NCBI RefSeq assembly: GCF_937988725.1
Contig: NZ_CALKHS010000003.1
Coordinates: 1-64,000, forward strand
From: an uncultured Castellaniella sp.
GTDB taxonomy: Bacteria > Pseudomonadota > Gammaproteobacteria > Burkholderiales > Burkholderiaceae_B
DNA: 64,000 nucleotides
Direction of reading: 5' to 3'
In this document: positions 17,375-26,046 of the stretch, in pieces
Layout: each line of letters opens with the position of its first letter
How positions within the stretch are numbered: the first letter of the stretch is position 1
Position numbers and translations under genes: made by a program
The notes under the pieces: model-generated
The model's input: the letters and a program-made list of their open reading frames with translations, nothing else
Databases searched by the model: none
Told to the model about the DNA's origin: nothing

Positions 17375-18492
17375 CAGGCGCTCCTTAGAACCTTGCCGTC
17401 CTGGCAGACCAGGCAGGCCTTGATGATGTCGTCGTCGGCGGGCAGCGTGAAGCGCCCTTCGGCGTCGATGACCAGCTTCAGAAAATCCAGCAGATTGCGG
17501 GCGTACAGGGCGGACGCGTCGGTGGCCAGCAGGGCGGGCAGATTGTTCAGGCCGACCAGGGTGACGCCGTCGTGGTCCACGACTTCGCCGGCGACCGACA
17601 GGGGGCAGTTGCCGCCGCGCTCGACGGCCAGGTCGACGATGACCGACCCCGGCTTCATGGCCGCGACCGTGTCCGCCTGGATCAGCACGGGGGCGGGACG
17701 CCCCGGGATCAGGGCCGTGGTGATGACGATGTCCGCCTGCTTGCAGCGTTCGGCGACCAGGGCGGCCTGCCGCGCCATCCAGGCGGCGGGCATGGGGCGG
17801 GCGTAGCCGCCGACGCCCTGGGCGATCTCGCGCTCCTCGTCGGTCTCGTAGGGCACGTCGATGAACTTCCCGCCCAGGGATTCCACCTGTTCGCGGGCGG
17901 CGGGTCGCACGTCGGACGCCTCGACCACGGCGCCCAGGCGCCGCGCCGTGGCGATGGCCTGCAGGCCGGCCACGCCCGCGCCCAGCACCACCACGCGGGC
18001 GGCCTTCAGTGTGCCGGCGGCCGTCATCATCATGGGGAAGATGCGGCCGTAGTACTGGGTGGCCAGCAGCACGGCCTTGTAGCCCGCCAGGTTGGCCTGG
18101 GACGACAGCACGTCCAGGCTCTGGGCGCGCGTGGTGCGGGGCGCGGCTTCCAGGGCGAAGGCGGTCAGCCCGGCATCCGCCAGGGTCTTCAGCCCGTCCG
18201 CGTCGAAGGGGTCCAGCATGCCCAGCAGCACGCCGCCGGCCTTCATGTGCGCCAGCTCGGCGGCGTCCGGGCGCCGGACCTTGAGCACCAGCTCGCTGCC
18301 CAGCGCCCCGGCGGCGTCGACCAGGACGGCGCCGGCCTGTTCGTAGTCGCTGTCGCGATAGCGGGCTGCCAGGCCCGCGCCGCGTTCGAGCCGCACCTGG
18401 TGGCCCGCCTGGACCAGCTTCTTGACGGTTTCCGGGGTGGCGGCGACCCGGGCTTCGCCGGGCAGGGTTTCACGGGGGATGCCTACCTGCAT
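17374..18492 (-). CDS. pntAA: NAD(P) transhydrogenase subunit alpha, NAD-binding part
   Basis: 372 residues from ATG 18490-18492, chosen because GGGAGG lies 5 bases upstream and the protein then opens MQVGIPRETLPGEARVA as in the family; an in-frame ATG 15 bases earlier overlaps that ribosome site. Domain I Rossmann motif VVLGAGVAGLQA is at about 170, followed by EASDVRPAAREQVESLGGKF, and the RQAALVAERCKQADIVITTAL segment. Alanine-dehydrogenase-like fold. First gene of the operon. Confidence 0.96.
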   Translation of the reverse strand: MQVGIPRETLPGEARVAATPETVKKLVQAGHQVRLERGAGLAARYRDSDYEQAGAVLVDAAGALGSELVLKVRRPDAAELAHMKAGGVLLGMLDPFDADGLKTLADAGLTAFALEAAPRTTRAQSLDVLSSQANLAGYKAVLLATQYYGRIFPMMMTAAGTLKAARVVVLGAGVAGLQAIATARRLGAVVEASDVRPAAREQVESLGGKFIDVPYETDEEREIAQGVGGYARPMPAAWMARQAALVAERCKQADIVITTALIPGRPAPVLIQADTVAAMKPGSVIVDLAVERGGNCPLSVAGEVVDHDGVTLVGLNNLPALLATDASALYARNLLDFLKLVIDAEGRFTLPADDDIIKACLVCQDGKVLRSA

Positions 18493-18610
18493 GGCGGCCT
18501 CCCGCATGTCGGAACAAACGTGGGCATGGCTTCTCCTTGTCTATTTTTTCGATTGCGGCGGCCAGGCGGGAACCTGTTGCGGCAATTGTGAATCATGGTA
18601 CCGGGGATCG

Positions 18611-18623
18611 GTGTTTGAAACAC
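18611..18623. promoter_or_regulatory. Palindrome GTGTTT-G-AAACAC
   Basis: Perfect 6-base arms around one base, in the pntAA / asmA-like intergenic region. Candidate operator; no partner regulator can be named. Confidence 0.35.
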
Positions 18624-18642
18624 GGATTCCGGGGCGGATTTA

Positions 18643-18663
18643 CATATATCCAGTGGTTATATG
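18643..18663. promoter_or_regulatory. Inverted repeat CATATA-N9-TATATG
   Basis: Perfect 6-base AT-rich arms, 20 bases after the other palindrome. The reverse strand contains TGGATATATGTA, resembling TGGATATATTTA of the 14726 site, but the arm spacing is 2 bases longer. It may be a related operator or simply an AT-rich promoter element. Confidence 0.35.
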
Positions 18664-18813
18664 AAACTGTGTTTTAAGGCTTTGCTAAGATTTTGAGACA
18701 TAAAGCCCGAGCCGTTGGCCGGATTCCGGGACTATCGGCTGCGGGCATGGGTTAGCATTTCGCTTATTGCCCGCCCGGGTGGCGGCTTGCACTTTGGATA
18801 TGCGGGATTCATC

Positions 18814-21402
18814 ATGAATGTTTGGTTGAAGCGGGTTCTGTTCAGCCTGGTCGTGGCCTTGCTCGTGGCCGTGGTCGGTCTGGCGATCTTTCTGCTGACC
18901 TTCAATCCGAACGCCTACAAATCGCGGCTGGAACAGCTGGTGTTCGACCGCTATGCGCGGACCCTGACCATCGGGGGGGACATCAGCCTGTCCCTGTTTC
19001 CCCGCATCGGCCTGTCGGTCAGCGACGTGTCGCTGTCCAATCATTCCTCCAAAGACACCTTCATCTCGGTGGACAGCGCCCGCTTCGCCGTGGCGATCTG
19101 GCCCCTGCTGTCCAATCAGTTGGTGGTGGATCACGTGGCCATCGCCGGCCTGAAGGCCTGGGTGGTGCGCGACGGCAAGGGACATTTCAATTTCAGCGAC
19201 CTGCTGGAATCCGGCGGGCCGGTCCGGACCTCGGGCATGCCGACGGTCGTGGCCGCGCCGCTGGCCGCCGCGGCCAAAGCCGTGTCGGACGACCCCGAGA
19301 ATCGTTCCGATCTGAACATCGACATCGCGGGGCTGGAGCTCAAGGACGGGCAGATCCATTACCTGGACCAGGTCAGCGGGCTGTCCACGACGCTCTCCTC
19401 GATCGAGGCCAACACCGGGCGCGTGACCTACGACCAGCCGTTCGACGTGTCGCTCAAGGCGCAGGTGGCCGGCGACGATCCCGTGCAGGACGCGCAACTG
19501 CAGGCCCAGGCCCTGCTGCGCCTGAATCCGGGGGGGCGCGGCTACTACTCGGCGCAGAAGATCAACGTCCAGCTGACGGGGCGGCTGGGCAATCTGGATC
19601 AGGCCAATGCCACCCTCAAGGGCAATCTGGGATACAAGGGCAGTGAACGCCGCCTGACGGCCGGCAATCTGGAACTGGCGCTGGCGGGCAATATCGTGGG
19701 GGCGCATCCCATCCAGGATCTGAAGGCCAACCTGACCGCCGGGCAACTGCGCCTGGACCCGCGCAATCTCGAATTGAAGGTCGCCAAGCTGGCCTTGCGG
19801 GCGTCCGGGCAGGACCGGGGCCGCAACCTGGAATTGGCCCTGGATGCGCCGTCCCTGGCCGTGTCGCCGGAATCCGCGCAGGCGGACCCCGTCGCGGCCA
19901 CCCTGAAATCGTCGGGAGACCAGACCCTGGCCGTGTCCCTGGGCCTGGAAGGCCTGAGCGGCAATGCCAATGACTGGCAGTTCCGCAAGGCCAGCCTGGA
20001 TGGCGCCCTGACGCAGGGGAAGCGTCTGGTGCAGGTGAAACTGACCTCGCCCCTGAACTGGAATACCTCGCTGCGCAAGGGTTCGCTGACCGCCCTGAAG
20101 GGCGACGTGACCGTGCGGGATCAGGCGCAGCCCAAGTTCATCAACGAAATTCCGATGATCGGCAGCGTGCATCTGGACCTGGTGCGCGACGCGCTGGACG
20201 TCGACCTGAACGCGGTCATGGACGGCGGACAGACCTCTCTGAAGTCCACCACGACCCGCCTGATCCAGCCCCGCACCCAGTTTTCCCTGAACGCGGAAAA
20301 AATCGACCTGAACCACTGGGTGCCCAAACCCGCGGCCGCCCCTCCCGCCAAGCCGCCGGCCGAGGGCAAGGACGAGTCCGCCAAGGCCTCGGGCGAGAAG
20401 CCCGCAGCCGCCGCCCCGGCGCCGGCCGCCGCGCCGGACGTGATCGACCTTTCTTTCCTGAAAGGGCAGGACATCCAGGGCGATCTGCGCATCGCCGATC
20501 TGCGCATCCGCGACCTGCAGCTGACCCAGGTGGCCGCTCCGGTGCGCGTGGTCGACGGCGCGCTGACCCTGCCCAAGGTGACTGCGAAGCTGTATGACGG
20601 CAGTCTGAACGCCCAGGTGCGGGCCGCCGCGGACCAGACGGTGGCCCTGAAGCTGGGCCTGGACAAGGTGGCCGTCGCCCCCTTGCTGCAGGCGGCGCTG
20701 GGGCGCAACCTGCTGTCCGGCCAGGGCGCCGCCCAACTGGATCTCAAGACGCAAGGCAATACGACGGATGCCTGGCTGCGCGGGCTGTCGGGCCGGGCCG
20801 CCTGGCAAGTGAAGGACGGCGCGGTGCAGGGCATCGATGCCTCGCAGACGCTCTCGGAAGTATCCGCCGCTCTGGGCAATGTGCTCAAGGGCCGCATGGA
20901 CGCCCTGGCCTCGCCGTTCAACAAGCAGCGCAGCACGCCCTTCAGTTCCCTGGAAGGCCGGATCGACCTGAAGGACGGGCAGGGCACGGTGTCCAAGCTG
21001 CTGCTGGCATCCAGCCTGGTGCGGGTCACGGCCGGCAAACCGGCCCAGATCGATGTGCCGGGGCAGCGCGTCAATCTTCAGCTGCTGGCCCAGGTGGCCG
21101 CCCGGGCTCCCAAGCCGCTGGCCGGCGCGCTGGGGTCCCTGCTCGGCGCGACGATTCCCGTGCTGGTCACGGGCGACTGGGAGCATCCCGAATACGTGGT
21201 GCAATGGGAGGCCATCCGGAACCAGAGCATCCAGCAGGCGGTCAAGTCAGGCCTGATGGAACTGATCAAGGGCAAGGACCCGATCGAACAGGCCTTGCCC
21301 AGCCCCGAACCCGAGCCGCGCCGGCCGGGCGCCGAGGCGCCGGCCAAGTCCGATCCGGTCGAGCGGATCGGCAACGCCCTGAAGGGCCTGCTGGGCCAAT
21401 GA
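18814..21402 (+). CDS. AsmA family protein
   Basis: 862 residues anchored in the inner membrane by one N-terminal TM helix (about 8-30), with a long periplasmic beta-rich body. AsmA-like proteins are thought to bridge the envelope and move phospholipid to the outer membrane. The opening NAYKSRLEQLVFDRYARTLTIGGDISLSLFP-type segment is the AsmA N-terminal signature, and the last third has the AsmA C-terminal pattern (GLSGRAAWQVKDGAVQGID, LLASSLVRVTAGKPAQIDV). A Pro/Ala/Lys-rich linker lies at about 505-545. Start ATG 18814 is directly before the TM segment; the ribosome site is weak. Divergent from pntAA. Confidence 0.92.
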   Translation: MNVWLKRVLFSLVVALLVAVVGLAIFLLTFNPNAYKSRLEQLVFDRYARTLTIGGDISLSLFPRIGLSVSDVSLSNHSSKDTFISVDSARFAVAIWPLLSNQLVVDHVAIAGLKAWVVRDGKGHFNFSDLLESGGPVRTSGMPTVVAAPLAAAAKAVSDDPENRSDLNIDIAGLELKDGQIHYLDQVSGLSTTLSSIEANTGRVTYDQPFDVSLKAQVAGDDPVQDAQLQAQALLRLNPGGRGYYSAQKINVQLTGRLGNLDQANATLKGNLGYKGSERRLTAGNLELALAGNIVGAHPIQDLKANLTAGQLRLDPRNLELKVAKLALRASGQDRGRNLELALDAPSLAVSPESAQADPVAATLKSSGDQTLAVSLGLEGLSGNANDWQFRKASLDGALTQGKRLVQVKLTSPLNWNTSLRKGSLTALKGDVTVRDQAQPKFINEIPMIGSVHLDLVRDALDVDLNAVMDGGQTSLKSTTTRLIQPRTQFSLNAEKIDLNHWVPKPAAAPPAKPPAEGKDESAKASGEKPAAAAPAPAAAPDVIDLSFLKGQDIQGDLRIADLRIRDLQLTQVAAPVRVVDGALTLPKVTAKLYDGSLNAQVRAAADQTVALKLGLDKVAVAPLLQAALGRNLLSGQGAAQLDLKTQGNTTDAWLRGLSGRAAWQVKDGAVQGIDASQTLSEVSAALGNVLKGRMDALASPFNKQRSTPFSSLEGRIDLKDGQGTVSKLLLASSLVRVTAGKPAQIDVPGQRVNLQLLAQVAARAPKPLAGALGSLLGATIPVLVTGDWEHPEYVVQWEAIRNQSIQQAVKSGLMELIKGKDPIEQALPSPEPEPRRPGAEAPAKSDPVERIGNALKGLLGQ

Positions 21403-21424
21403 ATCTTCTACAAGGACAATCCGG

Positions 21425-21811
21425 ATGACGCATTCCCTCGCTCAACCCATCGCCTGCGGGCCCGCACTGGCGCAGGCCGATGCCTATGACCGCCGCTGGC
21501 TGGTCGTCGATCCGGACCATGCGTGGCTGAGCCTGGATCAGGCGCCGCGCCTGGGTCAACTGGAACTGAGCCTGCGCTTCGGCTATCTGGTCGTGCGGGC
21601 GCCGGGCATGCTGCGCCTGGATGTGCCGCTCGATGTGATCGAGGACGACGCCAGCGTGGAACGCAGCGCCCAGGTGGGGTCGCAGGCCGTGCGGGTCGTG
21701 GATGAAGGCGACCTGGCGGCTGCCTGGCTGACGGAATGGCTTGGGCAGCCGTGCCGGCTGATGAAGGTCCACCCGGACGCGAGCGCGGTCGCCTGGCCGG
21801 ATCGGGACTGA
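21425..21811 (+). CDS. Stand-alone MOSC N-terminal beta-barrel domain protein
   Basis: 128 residues resembling only the N-terminal barrel (MOSC_N) of YcbX/mARC proteins: ADAYDRRWLVVDPDHAWL, the P..GQLELSLRFGYLVVRAPGM strand pattern and AAAWLTEWLGQPCRLMKV. The molybdenum-cofactor-binding MOSC domain that should follow is absent; the next gene is on the other strand. It may be a stable domain with its own role, or a remnant. It follows the AsmA-like gene after 22 bases and is probably cotranscribed (AAGGACAATCCGG ribosome site). Confidence 0.75.
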   Translation: MTHSLAQPIACGPALAQADAYDRRWLVVDPDHAWLSLDQAPRLGQLELSLRFGYLVVRAPGMLRLDVPLDVIEDDASVERSAQVGSQAVRVVDEGDLAAAWLTEWLGQPCRLMKVHPDASAVAWPDRD

Positions 21812-21818
21812 GAAAGGA

Positions 21819-21850
21819 CCCCCACGCCGCGCCTACGGCTTGCTGCCCCC
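21819..21850. repeat. Intergenic GC-rich repeat (copy B, core only)
   Basis: CCCCCACGCCGCGCC-TACGGCTTGCTGCCCCC, between the convergent MOSC_N and coaD genes. It matches the core of 54055-54105 (reverse orientation) with few changes and the first part of 11541-11680. The trailing hairpin half is missing in this copy. Confidence 0.7.
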
Positions 21851-21876
21851 CGCGCCGGCCTGGCCGATGACGGGGA

Positions 21877-22380
21877 TCAGGCCAGGCCCTGTTGTTCGCG
21901 CAGGATCTTGGCTTTGGCGTGCAGCCAGCGTTCCACCGAGGGAAACACGAACTTGCTGACGTCGCCGCCCAGGATGGCGATTTCCCGCACGATGGTGCCG
22001 GAAATGAACTGGTACTGGTCCGACGGCGTCATGAACAGGGTTTCGACTTCCGGCAGCAGGTGGCGGTTCATGCCCGCCATCTGGAATTCGTATTCGAAGT
22101 CGGACACGGCCCGCAGGCCGCGCACGATGACCCGGGCGTCCTGTTCGCGCACGAAATCCTTCAGCAGGCCGCTGAAGCTGCGCACGCGCACGTTGGGGTA
22201 GTGCCCCAGGACTTCCTCGGCGATTTCCAGGCGTTCCTGCACGCTGAAGAAGGGGCGTTTGTTCTGGCTGACGGCCACGCCCACCACCACCTGGTCGAAC
22301 AGGCTGGCGGCGCGTCGCACGAGGTCTTCGTGTCCGCGGGTCAGGGGGTCGAACGTTCCGGGATAGACGGCGGTGATCAT
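21877..22380 (-). CDS. coaD: Phosphopantetheine adenylyltransferase
   Basis: Penultimate step of coenzyme A synthesis: 4'-phosphopantetheine plus ATP to dephospho-CoA. 167 residues, family length. The nucleotidyl-transferase motif YPGTFDPLTRGH is at 6-17, VGVAVSQNKRPFFS and EYEFQMAGMNRHL follow, and ISGTIVREIA is the ISST-type motif near the C-terminus. It overlaps rsmD by four bases; rsmD-coaD is a common bacterial pair. Confidence 0.97.
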   Translation of the reverse strand: MITAVYPGTFDPLTRGHEDLVRRAASLFDQVVVGVAVSQNKRPFFSVQERLEIAEEVLGHYPNVRVRSFSGLLKDFVREQDARVIVRGLRAVSDFEYEFQMAGMNRHLLPEVETLFMTPSDQYQFISGTIVREIAILGGDVSKFVFPSVERWLHAKAKILREQQGLA

Positions 22381-23006
22381 GCACTCTCCGATGGCGTAGG
22401 GGAATCGCAGGCCGATTCCAGCTGGTCATTATTGCGATTTTTTTGCGTTGCAGCAAACTGCAACAGGGCGTAATGCACCTGTCCGGCACGGCCCTGGCGC
22501 AGCAGCAGACAGTCGGGCGGCGTGGCGGACAGGGGCGTGCCGGATTCCAGGTAGAGCAGCCCGCCCGGTTCCAGGGCGCGGCCGATCAGGGGATGCACAC
22601 GTTCCAGCCAGCCGCCGCCGAAGGGCGGATCCAGCATCAGCAGATCGAATGCCGGCGCGGGCAGGGCCTTCAGGTAGGCCAGGGCGTCTCCCGCATGGAT
22701 GCGGACGGCGGGCGCCAGGAGGCGGGCCTGTACGGCGCGCAGCCCCGCCAGGGCCGCGGGGGCCTGTTCCACCAGCTGGGCCACGTCGACGCCGCGCGAG
22801 GCCGCCTCGAAACCCAGCGCCCCGGTGCCGGCGAACAGGTCCAGCGCCCGGTGCCCGGCGAAGGAGCCGCCCCAGAAATGAGCCAGCCAGTTGAACAGCG
22901 TTTCCCGGACCCGGTCGGGGGTCGGGCGCAGATGGTCGCCGTCCGGGACCGGAATCGGGGTTTTGCGGTAGTGACCGCCTACAATACGAATCTGATGTTT
23001 TTTCAT
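22377..23006 (-). CDS. rsmD: 16S rRNA (guanine(966)-N(2))-methyltransferase
   Basis: SAM-dependent methylation of G966 of 16S rRNA during small-subunit assembly. 209 residues from ATG 23004-23006, giving MKKHQIRIVGG as in the family. IRIVGGHYRKTPIPV, RPTPDRVRETLFNWL, DLFAGTGALGFEAASRG and the catalytic DPPF of LMLDPPFGGGW are all present. Divergent from ftsY across 61 bases and coupled to coaD. Confidence 0.96.
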   Translation of the reverse strand: MKKHQIRIVGGHYRKTPIPVPDGDHLRPTPDRVRETLFNWLAHFWGGSFAGHRALDLFAGTGALGFEAASRGVDVAQLVEQAPAALAGLRAVQARLLAPAVRIHAGDALAYLKALPAPAFDLLMLDPPFGGGWLERVHPLIGRALEPGGLLYLESGTPLSATPPDCLLLRQGRAGQVHYALLQFAATQKNRNNDQLESACDSPTPSESA

Positions 23007-23067
23007 GCGCGGCCCGTGATGTTCGGCACGGCGTCGGGCGCTCGCCGGATCGTTCAGTGTAAAGCCT

Positions 23068-24282
23068 ATGTTCAGTTTTTTTAAACGCAAGAAATCCCCG
23101 CCGCAACCGGATTCCGCCGCGCCCGCGGACGCGCCCGAGATCGCTCCGGTCGCGCCCACCGAATTGCCGCCCGAAACCCTGGCCGGCGGCATCGCCGACT
23201 CCGATCTGCGGGAAGTCGCTCCGCAGGCGCCGTCCGAGCTGCCCCTGCAGGGGCCGGCGGCTTCGGAACCCGAAGCGCCCCTGCCGCCCGATCCCTGGTC
23301 CGATGCGGTGGACTCCGCCAGCGACCCGCTGGCGCGCCTGGATCAGGCGGCGGCCCCTGCGGCGGACGCGGGCTCGTGGCTGTCCCGCCTGCGGCGCGGC
23401 CTGTCGCGCACGGGTCAGAGCCTGGGAGGCCTGTTCGTCGGCGTCAAGGTCGATGAAGACCTGTTCGAGGAACTTGAAACCGCGCTGATCATGGCGGATG
23501 CCGGGGTCGAGGCCACCGGCAAGCTGCTGACCGAACTGCGGGCGCGGGTGCGCAGGCAGCGCATCGATCAGCCCGATGCCGTGCGGGCCGCTTTGCAGGA
23601 CATCCTGGCGGATCATCTGAAGGTGCTGGAAAAGCCGTTCGTCGTGGGCGAGACCGCGCCCATGGTGGTGATGATCGCGGGGGTGAACGGGGCGGGCAAG
23701 ACCACCTCGATCGGCAAGCTGGCGCATGCCCTGCAGGAACGCCAGGCCACGGTGCTGCTGGCGGCGGGGGATACCTTCCGCGCCGCCGCCCGCGAACAGC
23801 TGGTGGCCTGGGGCGCCCGCAACGGCGTGACCGTCATCGCCCAGGAGGGCGGCGACCCGGCCGCCGTGGCCTTCGACGCGGTCAATGCCGGGCGCGCGCG
23901 GGCCGCCGACGTGGTGCTGGTGGATACGGCCGGCCGGCTGCCCACCCAGCTGCACCTGATGGAAGAACTGAAGAAGATCAAGCGCGTCATCGGCAAGGCC
24001 GATGCGGGCGCGCCCCACGAAGTGCTGCTGGTGGTCGACGGCAATACCGGTCAGAACGCCCTGGCGCAGATCCGCGCTTTCGACGCGGCGCTGGGCCTGA
24101 CGGGCCTGATCGTGACCAAGCTGGACGGCACGGCCCGGGGCGGCACCCTGGCGGCGGTGGCCGCCGGCAGCCAGGGCGTGCGGCCGGTGCCGGTCTACTG
24201 GATCGGCGTCGGCGAAGGCATGCGCGACCTGCAGCCTTTCGTGGCGGCGGAATTCGCCGAGGCTTTGCTGGGCAGCCGTTAA
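23068..24282 (+). CDS. ftsY: Signal recognition particle receptor
   Basis: GTPase that docks ribosome-SRP complexes on the inner membrane. 404 residues: an acidic, Pro/Ala-rich N-terminal A region (about 10-100), the helical N domain (about 101-195), and the G domain. G1 GVNGAGKTT is at 205-213, G3 DTAGR at 286-290, and G4 TKLDGTARGG at 350-359. The start is basic and amphipathic (MFSFFKRKK), as in other FtsY membrane-targeting tips. Divergent from rsmD. Confidence 0.97.
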   Translation: MFSFFKRKKSPPQPDSAAPADAPEIAPVAPTELPPETLAGGIADSDLREVAPQAPSELPLQGPAASEPEAPLPPDPWSDAVDSASDPLARLDQAAAPAADAGSWLSRLRRGLSRTGQSLGGLFVGVKVDEDLFEELETALIMADAGVEATGKLLTELRARVRRQRIDQPDAVRAALQDILADHLKVLEKPFVVGETAPMVVMIAGVNGAGKTTSIGKLAHALQERQATVLLAAGDTFRAAAREQLVAWGARNGVTVIAQEGGDPAAVAFDAVNAGRARAADVVLVDTAGRLPTQLHLMEELKKIKRVIGKADAGAPHEVLLVVDGNTGQNALAQIRAFDAALGLTGLIVTKLDGTARGGTLAAVAAGSQGVRPVPVYWIGVGEGMRDLQPFVAAEFAEALLGSR

Positions 24283-24318
24283 AATGGCGCCACAGTCTTT
24301 TATTGGGACAGCATTGAA

Positions 24319-25503
24319 ATGAATACGGATACCGGGGCGGTGCGCGACGCATCTTCATCCTTCCAGATCGCTTCCGTCCAGGAAATCGTGGCCGAATTGC
24401 GGGCCGGCCACATGGTCATCCTGGTGGACGAGGAAGACCGCGAAAACGAAGGCGATCTGGTGATGGCGGCCGATTTCGTCACCCCCGATGCGATCAACTT
24501 CATGGTCACGCATGCGCGCGGCCTGGTGTGCGTGACCCTGACGCAGGAACGCTGCGAACAGCTGCAGCTGCCCTTGATGGCCAACCAGAACGGCACGCGC
24601 TACGGCACCAACTTCACCGTCTCGATCGAGGCCGCGCAGGGGGTCAGCACCGGCATCTCGGCGGCGGATCGCGCACGCACCGTCCAGGCGGCGGTGGCGC
24701 GGGACGCCCGTCCGGCGGATCTGGTGCAGCCGGGCCACATCTTCCCGGTGCGGGCGGTGCCCGGCGGGGTGCTGGTGCGCGCCGGCCATACCGAAGCCGG
24801 CTGCGACCTGACCGCCATGGCCGGCCTGACGCCCGCCGCCGTCATCTGCGAAGTCCTGAAGCCCGACGGCACCATGGCGCGTCTGCCGGACCTGATGGTC
24901 TTCGCCCGGGAACACGGCCTGAAGATCGGCACGATCGCCGACCTGATCCAGTACCGCAGCGAACACGAGACCATGGTCGAGCGGTTGGTCGAGCGCGCCG
25001 TGACCACGCCCTGGGGGAATTTCCAGGCGGTGGCCTACCGCGACCGCGCCTCGAACGCTCCGCACCTGGCCCTGGTGCACGGGCAGATTCGCGCCGATGC
25101 GGAAACCCTGGTGCGGGTGCACGAGCCCACCAGCGTGCTCGACGTGCTGTGCGAAGGCGCCACCCGCCATAGCTGGACGATTCCGCAGGCCCTGCGCACG
25201 ATCGCCGCGGCCCCCAGCGGGGTGCTGGTGCTGCTGAACTGCCATGGCGAAGCCGACCTGCTGTTCGCCCAGTTCGACGCCTGGGCGCGCAGCGCGGCGG
25301 ACGCCGCGCCGGCGCCGACCATGCCGGACGGCGAGCGCCACGGGCTGCGCACCTTCGGGATCGGCGCCCAGATCCTGCGGGACCTGGGGGTGGGCCAGGC
25401 GCGCCTGCTGGCTCGGCCGCGAAAAATGCCCAGCATGGCAGGGTTCTCCCTGACCATTACGGGGTACCATAACGAACCTGGCGTCTCCGACGCCATCAAC
25501 TGA
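24319..25503 (+). CDS. ribB: 3,4-dihydroxy-2-butanone-4-phosphate synthase with degenerate GTP cyclohydrolase II domain
   Basis: Forms the four-carbon unit of riboflavin from ribulose 5-phosphate. 394 residues. The N-terminal DHBPS domain (about 13-215) has the active-site DEEDRENEGDLVMAA, the RRGHTEAG-type HTEAGCDL and AVICEVL motifs. The C-terminal part (about 220-394) aligns with GTP cyclohydrolase II (TPWGNFQAVAYRD, RTFGIGAQILRDLGV) but lacks the zinc ligands of the CxGDxxxSxxCDC motif; ATRHSWTI stands there. Only the RibB activity is therefore expected, and a separate ribA should exist. It is followed by ribH and nusB. Confidence 0.94.
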   Translation: MNTDTGAVRDASSSFQIASVQEIVAELRAGHMVILVDEEDRENEGDLVMAADFVTPDAINFMVTHARGLVCVTLTQERCEQLQLPLMANQNGTRYGTNFTVSIEAAQGVSTGISAADRARTVQAAVARDARPADLVQPGHIFPVRAVPGGVLVRAGHTEAGCDLTAMAGLTPAAVICEVLKPDGTMARLPDLMVFAREHGLKIGTIADLIQYRSEHETMVERLVERAVTTPWGNFQAVAYRDRASNAPHLALVHGQIRADAETLVRVHEPTSVLDVLCEGATRHSWTIPQALRTIAAAPSGVLVLLNCHGEADLLFAQFDAWARSAADAAPAPTMPDGERHGLRTFGIGAQILRDLGVGQARLLARPRKMPSMAGFSLTITGYHNEPGVSDAIN

Positions 25504-25518
25504 CATGGAATCACGACT

Positions 25519-26046
25519 ATGAACCCTTATGTGATGACCCCCGACATGAACGGCGAAGGCCTGCACATCGGCATCGTGCGTTCCCGGTTCAACGCCGACA
25601 TCGGCGAAGCCGAATTGCAGACCTGCCTGGATGAATTGGCCGCCCTGGGCGTGGACGAGCGCGACGTGATGGTCGTCTCTGTGCCCGGCGCGCTGGAACT
25701 GGGCGTGGCCCTGGCCCAGATGGCCGAAACCTTCGAATTCGACGCCCTGATCGCCCTGGGCGCCGTGATTCGCGGCGAGACCTATCACTTCGAGATCGTC
25801 AGCAACGAATCCGCCTCCGCCATCAGCCGCATCGCCCTGGAAACCGGCATTCCGGTCGCCAACGGGGTGCTGACCGCCGATACCGACGAGCAGGCCCAGG
25901 CGCGGGCCGCCGACAAAGGCCGAGACTGCGCGCGCGCCGCGGTCGAGATGGCCAATCTGGTCGCCGCGCTCGAACCCGAATCGGAAGACGACGATGACGG
26001 CGACGACGATGACGACGAGGATTTCGACGAGGACGCCGATGACTGA
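25519..26046 (+). CDS. ribH: 6,7-dimethyl-8-ribityllumazine synthase with acidic C-terminal tail
   Basis: Condenses the RibB product with the pyrimidine intermediate to lumazine, the riboflavin precursor. 175 residues. The core (about 10-150) has RSRFNADIGE, VSVPGALELGVALAQMA, ALGAVIRGETYHFEIV with the catalytic His, and GIPVANGVLTADTDEQA. The tail from about 153 is almost all Asp/Glu, roughly 20 residues longer than the usual end. nusB starts inside its last codons (ATGACTGA). Icosahedral or smaller assembly cannot be told from sequence. Confidence 0.95.
   Translation: MNPYVMTPDMNGEGLHIGIVRSRFNADIGEAELQTCLDELAALGVDERDVMVVSVPGALELGVALAQMAETFEFDALIALGAVIRGETYHFEIVSNESASAISRIALETGIPVANGVLTADTDEQAQARAADKGRDCARAAVEMANLVAALEPESEDDDDGDDDDDEDFDEDADD

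Larger units (their letters stand above)
18493..18813. other. Intergenic region between divergent pntAA and asmA-like gene
   Basis: 321 bases without a gene. AT content is clearly higher in about 18600-18710 than in the flanks, as for a divergent promoter region. It holds two inverted repeats, listed separately. I found no convincing sigma-70 hexamer pair, RNA gene or riboswitch here. Confidence 0.6.

Noticed and set aside
18685..21204. 839-codon open frame on the minus strand opposite the AsmA-like gene
   Set aside because: It is the antisense of a gene with clear AsmA signatures; its product is His/Gln/Arg/Gly-rich low complexity typical of high-GC shadow frames, with no recognisable domain.
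24283..24318. FMN riboswitch ahead of ribB
   Set aside because: Only 36 bases separate ftsY from ribB, far too short for an RFN element, and none of its conserved stems is visible.
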